The notes: generated from the letters alone by a model not told the origin. Shown: positions 1 through 10,503, numbered from the stretch's first letter. The stretch is DNA of 64,000 nucleotides from Pseudomonas sp. RIT-562 (GCF_026241895.1 NZ_JAPJIV010000008.1:124001-188000), one strand, 5' to 3'. Numbers and translations are program-made.

Positions 1-1513
1 CCGGGATCACCCGCAGCGGATCCTTCGCGGCAAACGGAATTGCGCCTTCGGAAATGAAGCACAGGCCTAACACCAATGCCGCTTTGCCTGCCTCACGCTC
101 GGTCTGGGCGAACTTGCGTCGGGCGATGAACGTGGCGATGCCCAGGCCAATCGGCGGCACCATGCCGGCGGCCATGGTCGCGGCCATCGGAGCGTAACTT
201 TGCGACGCCAGCAGACCCACCGAGAACGCATAGGCGGCCTTATTGATCGGACCACCCAGGTCTACGCACATCATCCCCCCGAGCAACACACCCAGGAGGA
301 TCGCATTGGTGGTGCCCATGCTGTCGAGGAAGTGCGTGAGCCCTTCGAGCATCCCGGCTACGGGCTTGCCGACCACGTAGATCATCACCAGGCCGGTGAA
401 CAGGCTGGCCAGCAACGGGATGATCAGGATCGGTTTCAGCGCTTCGAGGCTCTGCGGCAAGCGGGCATAGCGATTGATCGCCTGGGCCGCGTAGCCGGCG
501 ATGAAACCGGCAATAATCCCGCCGATGAAACCGGCTCCCAGGGTGCTCGCCAGCATGCCGCCGATCATCCCCGGCGCCAGGCCCGGGCGGTCAGCGATCG
601 AGTAGGCGATGTATCCCGCCAACAGTGGCACCATCAGCTTGAAGGCAGTGTCGCCGCCAATCTGCATCAGGGCGGCCGCCAGGGAGCCTTCTTCCTTGAA
701 TGCGGTGATGCCGAATACGAATGACAAGGCGATCATCAAGCCGCCTGCCACTACCATCGGCAGCATGAACGACACGCCGGTCAGCAAGTGCTTGTAGACG
801 CCAGTCTTCTCCTGCTTGGCGGGGCCTTTGGCGCCACTCGCAGCGCTTTCCTGCGAGCCTTCGGCCAGGGCTTTGTTGAGTGTTGCTTCTGCCTGCTTCA
901 AGGCGATACCGGTGCCGCAACGGTAGATTTTCTTTCCGGCGAAGCGCTCGGTCGCAACCTCGATGTCGCAGGCCAACAGCACCACATCGGCCTCGGCAAT
1001 GGCCTCGGCGCTCAGCGGATTGCGTGCACCCACCGAACCCTGGGTTTCGACTTGCAGGTCGTAACCCAGTCGCTTGGCCGCTTGCTGCAAAGCCTCGGCG
1101 GCCATGAACGTGTGGGCGACCCCGGTCGGGCAGGCGGTAATGGCTACCAGCTTCGGTGCCTTCTGACCAGCTGCGATCGGCTCGGCGACAGCTTCTGGCG
1201 CCACGTAAACCTGCGCCTCTTCGGCGCCCTTGCGCAACACTGCTTCAACATCCTGCAGGGCCTGGGCCGGAGTACTCTGGAACACGCGCTTGCCGACGAA
1301 TCTCGACATGTCCACAGGCGCACTGGTCACCAGCAACACCCACTCGGCTGCCTCGAGGGTGGTAGCCGACAACTGCCGTTCAGGGTGCGCCGCATCGGTG
1401 ACTTCGACGCTGGTGCTCCAGCCCTGGCGCTGCGCTGCTGCATCCAGCAAACGGGCGCACAGCACACTGGTGACCATGCCGTTCGGGCAGGCCGTTACAA
1501 TGGCTAACTTCAT
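1..1513 (-). CDS. fruA: PTS fructose transporter subunit IIBC (partial, C-terminus beyond the window)
   Basis: Inner-membrane fructose permease of the phosphotransferase system; it imports fructose and phosphorylates it to fructose 1-phosphate. The first 504 codons are present. Two EIIB-type domains come first: a degenerate one with a Cys at residue 9 (TACPNG) and the functional one with the phosphorylated Cys at about 128 (ITACPTG). A linker follows, then the hydrophobic EIIC domain with Gly-rich membrane segments. The ATG at 1511-1513 lies 11 bases after the fruK stop, so this is the last gene of fruB-fruK-fruA. It receives phosphate from FruB. Only the end of EIIC is missing. Confidence 0.95.
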   Translation of the reverse strand, partial: MKLAIVTACPNGMVTSVLCARLLDAAAQRQGWSTSVEVTDAAHPERQLSATTLEAAEWVLLVTSAPVDMSRFVGKRVFQSTPAQALQDVEAVLRKGAEEAQVYVAPEAVAEPIAAGQKAPKLVAITACPTGVAHTFMAAEALQQAAKRLGYDLQVETQGSVGARNPLSAEAIAEADVVLLACDIEVATERFAGKKIYRCGTGIALKQAEATLNKALAEGSQESAASGAKGPAKQEKTGVYKHLLTGVSFMLPMVVAGGLMIALSFVFGITAFKEEGSLAAALMQIGGDTAFKLMVPLLAGYIAYSIADRPGLAPGMIGGMLASTLGAGFIGGIIAGFIAGYAAQAINRYARLPQSLEALKPILIIPLLASLFTGLVMIYVVGKPVAGMLEGLTHFLDSMGTTNAILLGVLLGGMMCVDLGGPINKAAYAFSVGLLASQSYAPMAATMAAGMVPPIGLGIATFIARRKFAQTEREAGKAALVLGLCFISEGAIPFAAKDPLRVIP

Positions 1514-1524
1514 GACAAACCCTC

Positions 1525-2466
1525 TTATTGTTCTGTCAGGGGGCGTACACGCACACCCTGTTCGAGCTGCGCCAACTGCGCGGTGTCGCCAATGCCGAAG
1601 CCGATCTGGGTGACGGCCATCGCGGCAATCGCCGTGGCGGTGCGCAAAGTCTGTTCAGGCGTGTCGGCGCTGAGCAAACCGTGGAGCATGCCCGCCAGCA
1701 ACGAATCACCTGCGCCTACCGTGCTGGCGACGCTGACCTTGGGCGGCGTGGCGTGCATCGCCGAGCCGACGCTGAACCAGTTCACACCTTGGGCGCCGTG
1801 GGAAATCACCACGTGCTCGATGCCTTGCGCGTGCAAGCGGCTCGCCACTTCTGCCTGGGCAGTCACCGACTCCACTGCGCAATCAAATACCTCGGCCAGT
1901 TCCTCGGCGTTGGGCTTGATCAGCCAGGGGCCGGCCTTGAGCGCTGCACGCAGGGCTGCGCCACTGGTGTCGAGGGCGACATTCAAACCAAGATGCTTCA
2001 AACGCTCAATCAGCGCCTGCAACCACGCCGGGCTGACGCCCTGGGGCAGGCTGCCGGCGACGACGACCGCGTCGTGACCGGGGGCGATCTGTTCGAGCCG
2101 ATCGAGCAACGCCTGCTGGGCCGCGTCACTGACCAGAGGTCCGGGACCATTGACGTCAGTGATCCGGCCATCACTTTCGGCGAGCTTGAGGTTACTGCGA
2201 GTTTCGCCTGGGACACGGATGAACTCATCGACAAACCCGCGCTTGGCGAACAGCGCATCGAACGCCTGGGGATTGTCTGCGCCGAGGAATCCGCTGACGG
2301 TCAATTGATGCCCGAGGTCTGCCAGGACCTGCGCCACGTTTACGCCCTTGCCAGCGGCATGGGTGTGCATCTCGTCACTGCGGTTGACCTGGCCGGGCTC
2401 AAGGCGGGCCAGCTGAACGGTCAGGTCCAGTGCCGGATTGAGGGTCAGGGTGAGGATCTTGGCCAT
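1525..2466 (-). CDS. fruK: 1-phosphofructokinase
   Basis: Cytosolic PfkB-family kinase of 313 residues that turns fructose 1-phosphate from FruA into fructose 1,6-bisphosphate. The N-terminal TLNPALDLTV segment and the C-terminal GAGDSLLAG motif (anion hole and catalytic Asp) are typical of the family, and KPNAEEL is the usual middle motif. Its ATG overlaps the fruB stop codon by one base (TAATG), which suggests translational coupling. Length is normal for FruK. Confidence 0.96.
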   Translation of the reverse strand: MAKILTLTLNPALDLTVQLARLEPGQVNRSDEMHTHAAGKGVNVAQVLADLGHQLTVSGFLGADNPQAFDALFAKRGFVDEFIRVPGETRSNLKLAESDGRITDVNGPGPLVSDAAQQALLDRLEQIAPGHDAVVVAGSLPQGVSPAWLQALIERLKHLGLNVALDTSGAALRAALKAGPWLIKPNAEELAEVFDCAVESVTAQAEVASRLHAQGIEHVVISHGAQGVNWFSVGSAMHATPPKVSVASTVGAGDSLLAGMLHGLLSADTPEQTLRTATAIAAMAVTQIGFGIGDTAQLAQLEQGVRVRPLTEQ

Positions 2467-5327
2467 TACAGGGCCTCCACTAATGCGCGTACTTCATTCG
2501 CGCTGCCAACGGCCAGGGCCTGGCGGGCAACGGTTTGGGCCTGGGTGAGGCTGAGCTCGCGGATGCGCGCCTTGACCTCGGCGATGCTGCGCCCGGAAAC
2601 GCTCAACTCATCGACTCCCAGGCCGATCAGTACCGGCACCGCCAGAGGATCCGCCGCCAGCTCGCCGCACACGCCGACCCATTTGCCATGGGCATGGGCG
2701 GCACGCACGGTGATGTCGATCAGTTGCAGCACCGCCGGGTGCAAGCCGTCCGCCTGCGCCGACAGGGTCGGATGACCGCGGTCGATGGCCAGGGTGTATT
2801 GGGTCAGGTCGTTGGTGCCGACGCTGAAAAAGTCGACTTCCCTGGCCAGTACTGGCGCGAGCAATGCCGCCGACGGCACCTCGATCATGATCCCCAGCTG
2901 CAGGTCCGCCACGGGAATTTCCAGGCGCAGGCGCTCGGTCATGTCCCGCGCCTGACGCCACTCGTCGACACTTCCGACCATGGGAAACATGATGCGCAAT
3001 GGCCGGTTGTCGGCGGCCCGCAGCAATGCGCGCAATTGCGCTTCCATGACTTTCGGGCGTTGCAGTGTCAGGCGGATGCCACGTACTCCGAGGAAAGGGT
3101 TTTCTTCCTTGGCGATTGGCCAATACGGCAGCGGTTTGTCGCCGCCGACATCCAGGGTGCGCACCACCAGCGGACGACCGGCCAGGCCATCGAGCACCTT
3201 GCGATATTCCGTTTCTTGCGTGGCCTCGTCCGGCAGTTGCGGGTGGGCCATGAAAATCAGTTCGGTGCGCAGCAGGCCAATACCTTCGGCCCCCTGCTCC
3301 ACGGCACTGGTCACACCCGCGCTCTCGCCGATGTTGGCGAAGACCTCGACAGCGTGGCCATCGCTGGTCAGCGCCGGTTGATGACGTTGTTCGGCGGCAG
3401 CCTGGAGCCGCTGCTCGCGGGTATCTCGCTCTTCGGTAGCGCGCTGCAAAGTGGCGGTATCGGCGTCCACGTGCAGTCGTCCGCGCTGGCCATCCAGCAG
3501 CAGCGGCGTGCCCGGAGCCAGCAGCAACACCGCCGCGCCCGCACCCACCAGTGCCGGGATGCCCAAGGCCCGGGCGACAATCGCACTGTGCGCCGTAGCG
3601 CCACCGCGGGCGGTGAGGATGCCGGCGACACGCGCCGGGTCAAGGCGGGCCACATCGGAAGGACCGACTTCGTCCATCACCAGGATGTAGGGCTGGTCTG
3701 GCTCGCTCGGCGTTTCGACGCCACAGAGTTGCGCCAAGACCCGCCGCCCGATGTCCCGCAGGTCGGCGGCACGCTCGGCGAGCAAGGCGTCCTGCAATGA
3801 CTCTTGTTGCCGGGCCGCCGCTTCGATGACGGCCATCCACGCCGCTTCGGCGCTTTCGCCCTGCTTGAGGCGGGTGTCGACTTCGTCGGTGAGTTCCGGG
3901 TCGTCGAGCATCTCCTGGTGGGTGATGAAAATCTCGCGGATGGCCTTGGCTTTGCTGCGTTCGATCAGACCTTGGATGTCCTGCCGCACCTGAGTCAACG
4001 CCAGTTTGAGACGCTCGCGTTCGATCGCGGCGGACTCTCCACGCAATGGGTATTCGATGGTTTGCAGCACCTGGATATGTGCCGGGCCGATGGCGATTCC
4101 CGGAGCGGCGGCGATTGCCTGAATCAGGCTGCCGGAGGCCGGTGCCAGAAGCACCTCGGCGATATCGGTGAGCACTTCGCGCTGCTCGCTCACGGCGGGC
4201 AATGGTTCGACTTCTTCGCCGAGGCCCTCTTCGATGGCGGCCAACAAAGCCGGCAAAGCGTCAGCGGCAATTGCCGGTTCGGCAACAAATTCCAGTACCT
4301 GACCACGCCGGGCGCCAAGGCTCAGCAGCTTGCTCAGGCTTTTCACCGAGACCGCGCTGTCTTGGCCATCGACGATACGCACCCGAATCTCACCTTCAAA
4401 ACTCTTTGCCAGTTGGGCGAGGATCTTCGCCGGGCGGGCGTGCAAGCCATGGGCGTTGGCCAGGGCGATCCGCGCACTCGGCCAGTCCGCGGGCAATTCT
4501 CCGCCCAGCACTTCGAGGACTTTACGGCTGCTGGTGGCACGGCCCAGTTCATGGCCACGCCCTTCGATCAGCAATGCGCACAGGCGCTCGAGCAGAGCCT
4601 GATGCGCCTCCCCGAGGCTCGCCAGGCAGAACAGGCCGCTCAGTGGCTGGCCCAGATAACGCATTGGCTTGTCCGGGGTAACAAACGCCAGGCCCGGACG
4701 CTTCACCGTCTGTTCGCTGTGCAGCCACCACAAACCATCGCCCAGCGGCAGCGCTTCGACCTGCTGCAACACTGCGGCGAAACCGTTACTCACACAATCC
4801 GCCTGGCGCAGCAAACGCGCACCGCGCCACACCAGTTCTTCGAAATCATCGGCGGACACTCCCAGGCCAATCATCTGCGCATCCAGTGCCAGTTCCTGAG
4901 GAGCGCCCTGCAGGAGTTTGAGCAAGGCTTCGGCGCTGGAGGCACGTCGCAGGGCTTGGCCCAGGTCGGTCTCGCCCAGGGCGCGGGTCAGCAGCTGCAG
5001 CAGGCGCAGGTGTTCGTCGGATTTGGCCGCGATGCCGATCGCCAGGTAGACGATCTGCCCGTCGCCCCAGTCCACCCCGTCGGGGAACTGCATCAGGCGC
5101 ACGCCGGTGGAAAATACCTGGTCGCGGGTGTCCGGCGTTCCGTGGGGAATGGCAATACCTTGACCGAGAAAAGTCGAGCCCTGGGCCTCCCGGGCTTGCA
5201 AGCCGGCGAGATAACCGTCAGCGACCAGTCCATCGGCAACCAGGTGCTGGGCCAGCAAATGCAACGCTGCGGATTTATCCACGGCCGATTGGCCCATGGA
5301 TATCTGCTCAATAGTGAGCTCGAGCAT
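2466..5327 (-). CDS. fruB: Fused PTS fructose EIIA-HPr-enzyme I protein (multiphosphoryl transfer protein)
   Basis: A single 953-residue cytosolic protein that carries the whole soluble phosphorelay for fructose uptake. In order: EIIA-Fru (about 1-145, phospho-His 62 in IPHGTPD), a linker, HPr (about 285-370, phospho-His 296 in GLHARPA), then enzyme I (about 405-950, phospho-His 580 in GGATAHSAIVARAL). It takes phosphate from phosphoenolpyruvate and passes it to FruA. This three-part fusion is the usual Pseudomonas arrangement. It is the first gene of the operon, and the Cra operator lies about 130 bases upstream. Confidence 0.96.
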   Translation of the reverse strand: MLELTIEQISMGQSAVDKSAALHLLAQHLVADGLVADGYLAGLQAREAQGSTFLGQGIAIPHGTPDTRDQVFSTGVRLMQFPDGVDWGDGQIVYLAIGIAAKSDEHLRLLQLLTRALGETDLGQALRRASSAEALLKLLQGAPQELALDAQMIGLGVSADDFEELVWRGARLLRQADCVSNGFAAVLQQVEALPLGDGLWWLHSEQTVKRPGLAFVTPDKPMRYLGQPLSGLFCLASLGEAHQALLERLCALLIEGRGHELGRATSSRKVLEVLGGELPADWPSARIALANAHGLHARPAKILAQLAKSFEGEIRVRIVDGQDSAVSVKSLSKLLSLGARRGQVLEFVAEPAIAADALPALLAAIEEGLGEEVEPLPAVSEQREVLTDIAEVLLAPASGSLIQAIAAAPGIAIGPAHIQVLQTIEYPLRGESAAIERERLKLALTQVRQDIQGLIERSKAKAIREIFITHQEMLDDPELTDEVDTRLKQGESAEAAWMAVIEAAARQQESLQDALLAERAADLRDIGRRVLAQLCGVETPSEPDQPYILVMDEVGPSDVARLDPARVAGILTARGGATAHSAIVARALGIPALVGAGAAVLLLAPGTPLLLDGQRGRLHVDADTATLQRATEERDTREQRLQAAAEQRHQPALTSDGHAVEVFANIGESAGVTSAVEQGAEGIGLLRTELIFMAHPQLPDEATQETEYRKVLDGLAGRPLVVRTLDVGGDKPLPYWPIAKEENPFLGVRGIRLTLQRPKVMEAQLRALLRAADNRPLRIMFPMVGSVDEWRQARDMTERLRLEIPVADLQLGIMIEVPSAALLAPVLAREVDFFSVGTNDLTQYTLAIDRGHPTLSAQADGLHPAVLQLIDITVRAAHAHGKWVGVCGELAADPLAVPVLIGLGVDELSVSGRSIAEVKARIRELSLTQAQTVARQALAVGSANEVRALVEAL

Positions 5328-5460
5328 GCTTTCTCCTTTTTGGCGCCCGAAAGGTGCCAGGTATTGTTTTGGATAGTTCAGCTTAGGCGCTTGTTCAGCA
5401 TATTTGGCAGTTTCACGGCAGAACTGGCCAAGGCGCCTTAAACGTAGAAAATACGCCTGC

Positions 5461-5472
5461 TGAAACGTTTAA
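5461..5472. promoter_or_regulatory. Cra (FruR) operator between fruB and cra
   Basis: TGAAACGTTTAA, whose complement TTAAACGTTTCA matches the Cra operator described for the P. putida fruB promoter. It lies in the divergent fruB-cra gap. A partial second copy, TTAAACGTAGAA, is at 5438-5449. Cra bound here would repress fruBKA, and fructose 1-phosphate would release it; that regulation is inferred from P. putida. Confidence 0.85.
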
Positions 5473-5615
5473 TCTAGAAAGATTGGCACGTTACTCGATA
5501 ATGTCCCATCCTTGAAGTCCAGATTGTCGGATGCGCCAGGACAATGGTCGCCTGCCTGAATCGGGTAGGATTGGCGAAAATATCGGGCAAGCTCGAAAAA
5601 ACAAGGAAACCCGAG

Positions 5616-6611
5616 TTGAAACTCAGTGATATCGCCCAGTTGGCCGGGGTCTCCGTGACCACCGCCAGTTATGTCATCAATGGCAAGGCCGAACAGCAGC
5701 GGATCAGCACTGCCACGGTCGAGCGCGTGCGTGCCGTGGTCGAGCAGCATGGCTTTACCCCTAATCCACAAGCGGCAGGCCTGCGCAGTCGGCACACCCG
5801 CACCCTGGGGTTCATTCTGCCGGATCTGGAAAACCCCAGTTACGCGCGAATCGCCAAACTGCTCGAACAGGGCGCGCGGGCCCGTGGCTATCAGCTGCTG
5901 ATCGCCAGTTCGGACGACGCACCGGACAGCGAGCGCCAGCTGTTGCAGCTGTTTCGCGCCCGGCGCTGCGACGCACTGATCGTCGCCAGCTGCCTGCCCA
6001 GTGGCGATGACAGTTATCGCCAGCTGCAAGCCAAGGGCATTCCGATTATCGCGATCGACCGGGTCATGGAGCCGGAACATTTCTGTTCGGTGATCAGTGA
6101 CGACCGCGAAGCCAGCCTGCAATTGACCCGCAGCCTCCTGCAGCCGTTGCCCAGGCAGATCGCCCTGATCGGCGCGCGCCCTGAATTGAGCATCAGCCAG
6201 GAACGCGCGGCCGGCTTCAAGGAAGCCTTGGCCGGGTTTGATGGCGAGGTGCTGATTGAGCACGGCGACTCGTTCAGCCGCGAATGTGGCAAGCAGTTGA
6301 TGGAGCAGATGCTGCAACGCCTTGGGCATCTGCCGGACGCGCTGGTCACGACATCCTACGTCTTGTTGCAGGGTGTGTTCGATGCCTTGCACGACTTCCC
6401 GCTGAAGTCCCGCCCATTGCGCCTCGGCACATTTGGCGACACTCAGTTGCTGGATTTCCTGCCATTGCCGGTGAACGCCATGGCCCAGCAACATCAACTG
6501 ATCGCCGACAAGGCGCTGGAATTGGCCCTGGCGGCCATCGAGCAGTCGGACTACCAACCTGGCGTGCAAGCCATCGCACGGACCTTCAAGCAGCGTATTC
6601 GCCAGGACTGA
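5616..6611 (+). CDS. cra: Catabolite repressor/activator Cra (FruR), LacI family
   Basis: DNA-binding regulator of the fructose operon. The LacI-type helix-turn-helix is at the N-terminus (KLSDIAQLAGVSVTTASY followed by VINGKA), then a periplasmic-binding-like sugar-phosphate domain. I place the start at the TTG at 5616: AAGGAAA at 5604-5610 is a well-spaced ribosome site, and the product then begins MKLSDIA as other Cra proteins do (331 residues). The open frame continues upstream to 5544 without a ribosome site. The gene is divergent from fruB across the Cra operator, and tatD follows 3 bases later. Confidence 0.93.
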   Translation: MKLSDIAQLAGVSVTTASYVINGKAEQQRISTATVERVRAVVEQHGFTPNPQAAGLRSRHTRTLGFILPDLENPSYARIAKLLEQGARARGYQLLIASSDDAPDSERQLLQLFRARRCDALIVASCLPSGDDSYRQLQAKGIPIIAIDRVMEPEHFCSVISDDREASLQLTRSLLQPLPRQIALIGARPELSISQERAAGFKEALAGFDGEVLIEHGDSFSRECGKQLMEQMLQRLGHLPDALVTTSYVLLQGVFDALHDFPLKSRPLRLGTFGDTQLLDFLPLPVNAMAQQHQLIADKALELALAAIEQSDYQPGVQAIARTFKQRIRQD

Positions 6612-6614
6612 ATC

Positions 6615-7391
6615 GTGGAGCTGATCGATACGCACACCCACCTGGACTTTGCCGACTTCGACGCCGATCGCTCGGCGCTGCTGGCACAAAGCCGCGCGCT
6701 GGGGGTGCGGCGCATGGTGGTGCTGGGGGTTTACCAGGATAACTGGCAGCGGGTCTGGGAGCTGGTGCAAAGCGACCCCGACCTGTATGCAGCGTTCGGC
6801 CTGCACCCGGTTTATCTGGACCAGCATCAGCCTGACCATCTGCATGAACTGCGTGCCTGGCTTGAGCGCTTGGCCGGGCATCGCCAACTGTGTGCGGTGG
6901 GCGAGATCGGCCTCGATTACTTCATTGAAACCCTGGACCGCGAACGCCAGCAGGCGTTGTTCGAAGCGCAGCTGCAATTGGCGATGGAGTTCGATCTGCC
7001 GGCGCTGATCCATGTCCGACGCAGCCATGCCGCAGTCATCGCCACGCTCAAGCGCCTGCGCCTGAAACGCGCGGGCATCATCCATGCGTTTGCCGGCAGC
7101 AAGGAAGAGGCTCGCGAGTACATCAAGCTGGGGTTCAAGCTCGGCCTGGGCGGCGCAGCGACCTGGCCGCAGGCGTTGCGTATGCACCGGGTGCTCGCCG
7201 AATTGCCACTGGACGCCGTGGTGCTGGAAACCGACTCACCGGACATGGCTCCGGCGATGTATCCCGGCGAGCGTAATAGTCCGGCGCATTTGCCGGACAT
7301 CTGTGGGGCGTTGGCGGGGATCATGGGGATTAGTGCTGAGCGATTGGCGGCCGTCAGCACGGTGAATGCGTGCGAAGTCTTTAACTGGTAA
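6615..7391 (+). CDS. TatD family metal-dependent hydrolase
   Basis: A 258-residue protein with a GTG start 3 bases after the cra stop. The TatD signature is present: an N-terminal DTHTHLDF metal-binding motif, GEIGLDYF, LIHVRRSH, IIHAFAGS and the late ETDSPD motif. Family members are Mg-dependent 3'-5' DNA/RNA exonucleases or related phosphoesterases, but the substrate of this paralogue cannot be read from sequence. Co-transcription with cra is likely from the spacing and does not imply a role in fructose use. Confidence 0.9.
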   Translation: MELIDTHTHLDFADFDADRSALLAQSRALGVRRMVVLGVYQDNWQRVWELVQSDPDLYAAFGLHPVYLDQHQPDHLHELRAWLERLAGHRQLCAVGEIGLDYFIETLDRERQQALFEAQLQLAMEFDLPALIHVRRSHAAVIATLKRLRLKRAGIIHAFAGSKEEAREYIKLGFKLGLGGAATWPQALRMHRVLAELPLDAVVLETDSPDMAPAMYPGERNSPAHLPDICGALAGIMGISAERLAAVSTVNACEVFNW

Positions 7392-7415
7392 CGGCTCACT
7401 CCTACAGGGTTTAGT

Positions 7416-9446
7416 TCAGACCCGGAACGCGCTGATGAGCTGCTTCAACTCCACCACTTGGGCCGACAATGCCCGACTCGCGTCTTCGGTCTGGTGCGCC
7501 CCTTCGGCAGTGCGTTCGCCCGCACGGTTGATTTCGACGATGTTCTGGTCGATGTCATGGGCCACAGCCGTCTGCTGCTCCACCGCAGCAGCGATCTGCT
7601 GGTTCTGGTCGACGATCATGCCAACTGCGCCGAGGATGTTTTCCAGTGCCTGCTGGACTTTCTCCGACTGGCCCACTGTCCCGCTGGCCATCTGATGACT
7701 GCTGCCCATGGCTTTCACCGCAGCGCCAACACCACTGTGCAGCTTGCTGATCATCTGCTCGATTTCTTCGGTCGATTGCTGGGTGCGCTTGGCCAGGGTC
7801 CTGACCTCGTCGGCCACTACGGCAAATCCACGCCCCTGCTCACCAGCCCGCGCAGCTTCAATTGCCGCATTGAGGGCCAGCAGATTGGTCTGCTCGGCAA
7901 TGCTCTTGATCACTTCCAGCACGCGGCTGATGGCCTGGCTGTCAGTGGCCAGTTGATTGATCACCAGCACTGACTGATCGATCTCGCCAGCCAGTGCGGC
8001 AATGCTGCCCTGTTGCGATTGCACCAGGCCGCGCCCGCTGAGCGTTTCGTCATTGACGCTATGCGCGCTGCTGACCGCCGCGGCGGCACTGCGCGCCACT
8101 TCCAGGGAAGTCGCCGACATCTGGTTCATGGCCGTCGCCACCTGCTCGATTTGCGAGCGTTGCCCCGCGACGGCCTGGTTGCTGCGGGCGGAGACGTTTT
8201 CCACCTGACCGGCCTGACGCTCGACCTCACCCACGGTGTGGCCGACACGCTCGATCAGGTCGTGGATCTTTTTCACGGTGCCGTTGAATACCTCGCCCAA
8301 CTCCCCTAGTTCGTCGCGACTATTGGCGTTAAACGTTACCGTCATGTCGCCCGCCGCGACTTTGTCCATCATCGCGCCGAGGTTCTTGAGGGTGGTGCGG
8401 GTAGAAGCGTAGAAACCGCCATACAGGTAGAAAATCAGGATGAACACCACCGATAACGCTACCGCCTGCAGCACCATGTGCGTGCGGTTTTGCTCCAGGC
8501 GTTGCTGCAGCTGGGTCCCGAGGAATTTCAGGGTGGCTTCGTTGAGCTGGTAGGTCTGGTCCATCAGACCGGTGACCTGGTCGTAGAAACCTTGCCATGG
8601 AGTGTCCAGCGTATCAGCCATCACGACCTGCTCTTCAAACAGCTCGCTGGCTTTTTTCAGGGTTGAGAGGCTGATATCAGCTTGAGCCGCCAGGCTTTCC
8701 CTGGCCGCCCGGCTTGAACCGAGCGAGTCCTGCAGCTTCAGCGCGTATTCACCCTGGAGCTTTTCGATTTGCGCCATCAACTCATCAAAACGGGTGCTCG
8801 ACGCCGAGTTGAGGAACCCTTGCCCCAGGGAAAACGCGCCCATGGCCCGCCCCTCGCCCAGCAGTTGGGTGACGGGGGACGTGACCGTGGTAATCAGTTC
8901 GGTCAGCTGGCGTATATCGCTTTGGGTATCGCGACTGAGGCCGGCCTGACTGGCGACGATCTGGCTGAAAACCTGGGCGCTGCCCAGCAGCTTGGCGATC
9001 ATGCCACTTTTACTTTGCAGGGAGCTCTCGGCCTGCTGGGCCTTGAAGGCGGCGATCAGTTCATCGCGCTTGGCCTCGAATACCGCCACCTGCTCAGGAT
9101 CAGACGACATGGCGTGCAAATCCTGCAGGCGCGCCAGCAGGCTTTGCTCCAGTGCGCTGATTGTCGACTCGACGTTGCCGGCCTTGCCCGACTGCCCCAG
9201 CGTGACGTTGATCTGCACCAGGTTGTTGAGCGTTTCCAGGTCCCGGCGCAGGGTCAGGCTGCTACCCAACAGGTCGATGCTTTGCAGTTCGATCCGCGTG
9301 CCCTGGAATTCACGATAGGAATCGCGTACCAGATAGAAGTTGGTCACCAGCATCGGTATGAGGAACAGTACGCTGATCAGGCTGAACTTCATGCCGAAAC
9401 TCAGGCGATTCATTAGCGCGACGGCGGGATAGAGCAAGCTCTTCAC
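7416..9446 (-). CDS. Methyl-accepting chemotaxis protein
   Basis: Inner-membrane chemoreceptor of 676 residues. A first membrane segment near residues 15-38 is followed by a long helical periplasmic domain of about 280 residues, a second membrane segment ([13 protein letters not shown]), a HAMP domain, and the cytoplasmic signalling domain with the conserved hairpin tip ([20 protein letters not shown]). I use the GTG at 9444-9446 because GGGAGA precedes it at good spacing; an upstream in-frame start at 9509 lacks one. The ligand is unknown. The gene converges on tatD and stands alone. Confidence 0.93.
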   Translation of the reverse strand: MKSLLYPAVALMNRLSFGMKFSLISVLFLIPMLVTNFYLVRDSYREFQGTRIELQSIDLLGSSLTLRRDLETLNNLVQINVTLGQSGKAGNVESTISALEQSLLARLQDLHAMSSDPEQVAVFEAKRDELIAAFKAQQAESSLQSKSGMIAKLLGSAQVFSQIVASQAGLSRDTQSDIRQLTELITTVTSPVTQLLGEGRAMGAFSLGQGFLNSASSTRFDELMAQIEKLQGEYALKLQDSLGSSRAARESLAAQADISLSTLKKASELFEEQVVMADTLDTPWQGFYDQVTGLMDQTYQLNEATLKFLGTQLQQRLEQNRTHMVLQAVALSVVFILIFYLYGGFYASTRTTLKNLGAMMDKVAAGDMTVTFNANSRDELGELGEVFNGTVKKIHDLIERVGHTVGEVERQAGQVENVSARSNQAVAGQRSQIEQVATAMNQMSATSLEVARSAAAAVSSAHSVNDETLSGRGLVQSQQGSIAALAGEIDQSVLVINQLATDSQAISRVLEVIKSIAEQTNLLALNAAIEAARAGEQGRGFAVVADEVRTLAKRTQQSTEEIEQMISKLHSGVGAAVKAMGSSHQMASGTVGQSEKVQQALENILGAVGMIVDQNQQIAAAVEQQTAVAHDIDQNIVEINRAGERTAEGAHQTEDASRALSAQVVELKQLISAFRV

Positions 9447-9585
9447 TGTGAAGTCTCCCTTGGATTTTTTATTGTTATTGGCAGGCGCACAGAGACAGCA
9501 GATAGCCACTATTGGGCGCTGTCTCTGTATAGCTTAAATCGGCAGGAGTTTTTGTAACTTAAGGTAAACGAACATCCGACGCCAA

Positions 9586-9632
9586 CCCTGTAGCAGCTGG
9601 CGAAGCCTGCGTTCGAGGGCGAAGCCGTCGTT
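9586..9632. repeat. REP-like repeat half
   Basis: The CCTGTAGCAGCTGGCGAAG-type sequence resembles a Pseudomonas repetitive extragenic palindrome unit. It lies in the gap between ampE and the chemoreceptor promoter. No second inverted unit is evident, so this is probably a single copy. Confidence 0.5.
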
Positions 9633-9666
9633 AAATATTACAATGCGGCGCTTCAGGTTCACCGCC

Positions 9667-10503
9667 TCACGGCAAGACTGTCCACAGGGCGAAGCCGGCA
9701 TACCAGAGCACGGCTGCGCGCAGCAGCAATTCCCAGATGCGGTCGAGGCTGTTGATGCCGTCCGGGCCGACTACCGGGGCGGGGATTTCGCCGGCCACCA
9801 AGCCGACTTTTTCGATCAGCTGGGCAGCGCTGATATCCCAGTTCAGCAGTTCATGAAGCATCACCCGGCTGACCGCAACAAAGTTGCCGACCAGGGCGAA
9901 ACTGGCCGCCAGCAGGCGTACCGGTATCCAGTCGAAAGCATGCCGCAGTTGGCCGGCGCGCTCGGCTACCGCCGGGTTCTGCGAATGGACTTCGGCCAGT
10001 GCCAGCAAGCGATAGCTGAGCGCCGCGACCGGACCCAGCAGGAAGTACCAGAAGATCACCGCGAAGAAGCTCTGATAGGCCTCCCACAGCATGTGAGCCT
10101 GCACGCGTTCCAGCAATTGCTCGCCATTGTCCGCGCAGATAGCCAGGTCGCGGTTCGCCACATGCGCTGCCGCTTGCAGGTCTTCCCGGCGCCAGGCGTC
10201 GCGGAAGGGGCCAAGGCCAGCGAGCAGGTCGCCACGGCCCAGGCTGTAGATCACCACCAGCAAATGCACGGGCAGCGCCAGCAGGCCGTAGGCCACCGGG
10301 TCCAGGACGATCAACAGCAGGCCCAGCAGTGCAACCGGCAGCAACACCAGAATCACCAGGACCAGCCACGGGTGGCTCGCCAGACGAGGGCTGGCTTCAA
10401 GTTTGTACAGTTCGCGCAACCATCCGCCGTCGCGCTGGACCCGATGACGCAAGGCCGAGAACTTCTCGATCCAGACCGCCAACAGCAACACCAGAAAACT
10501 CAT
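9667..10503 (-). CDS. ampE: Regulatory signalling modulator protein AmpE
   Basis: Inner-membrane protein of 278 residues, partner of AmpD. Several hydrophobic segments are visible: MSFLVLLLAVWIEKF at the N-terminus, LVLVILVLLPVALLGLLLIV, and a C-terminal VLWYAGFALWTVL. The start ATG overlaps the ampD stop (ATGA), so the pair is translated together. AmpE has been linked to beta-lactamase induction signalling, but its biochemical role is not settled. Confidence 0.93.
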   Translation of the reverse strand: MSFLVLLLAVWIEKFSALRHRVQRDGGWLRELYKLEASPRLASHPWLVLVILVLLPVALLGLLLIVLDPVAYGLLALPVHLLVVIYSLGRGDLLAGLGPFRDAWRREDLQAAAHVANRDLAICADNGEQLLERVQAHMLWEAYQSFFAVIFWYFLLGPVAALSYRLLALAEVHSQNPAVAERAGQLRHAFDWIPVRLLAASFALVGNFVAVSRVMLHELLNWDISAAQLIEKVGLVAGEIPAPVVGPDGINSLDRIWELLLRAAVLWYAGFALWTVLP

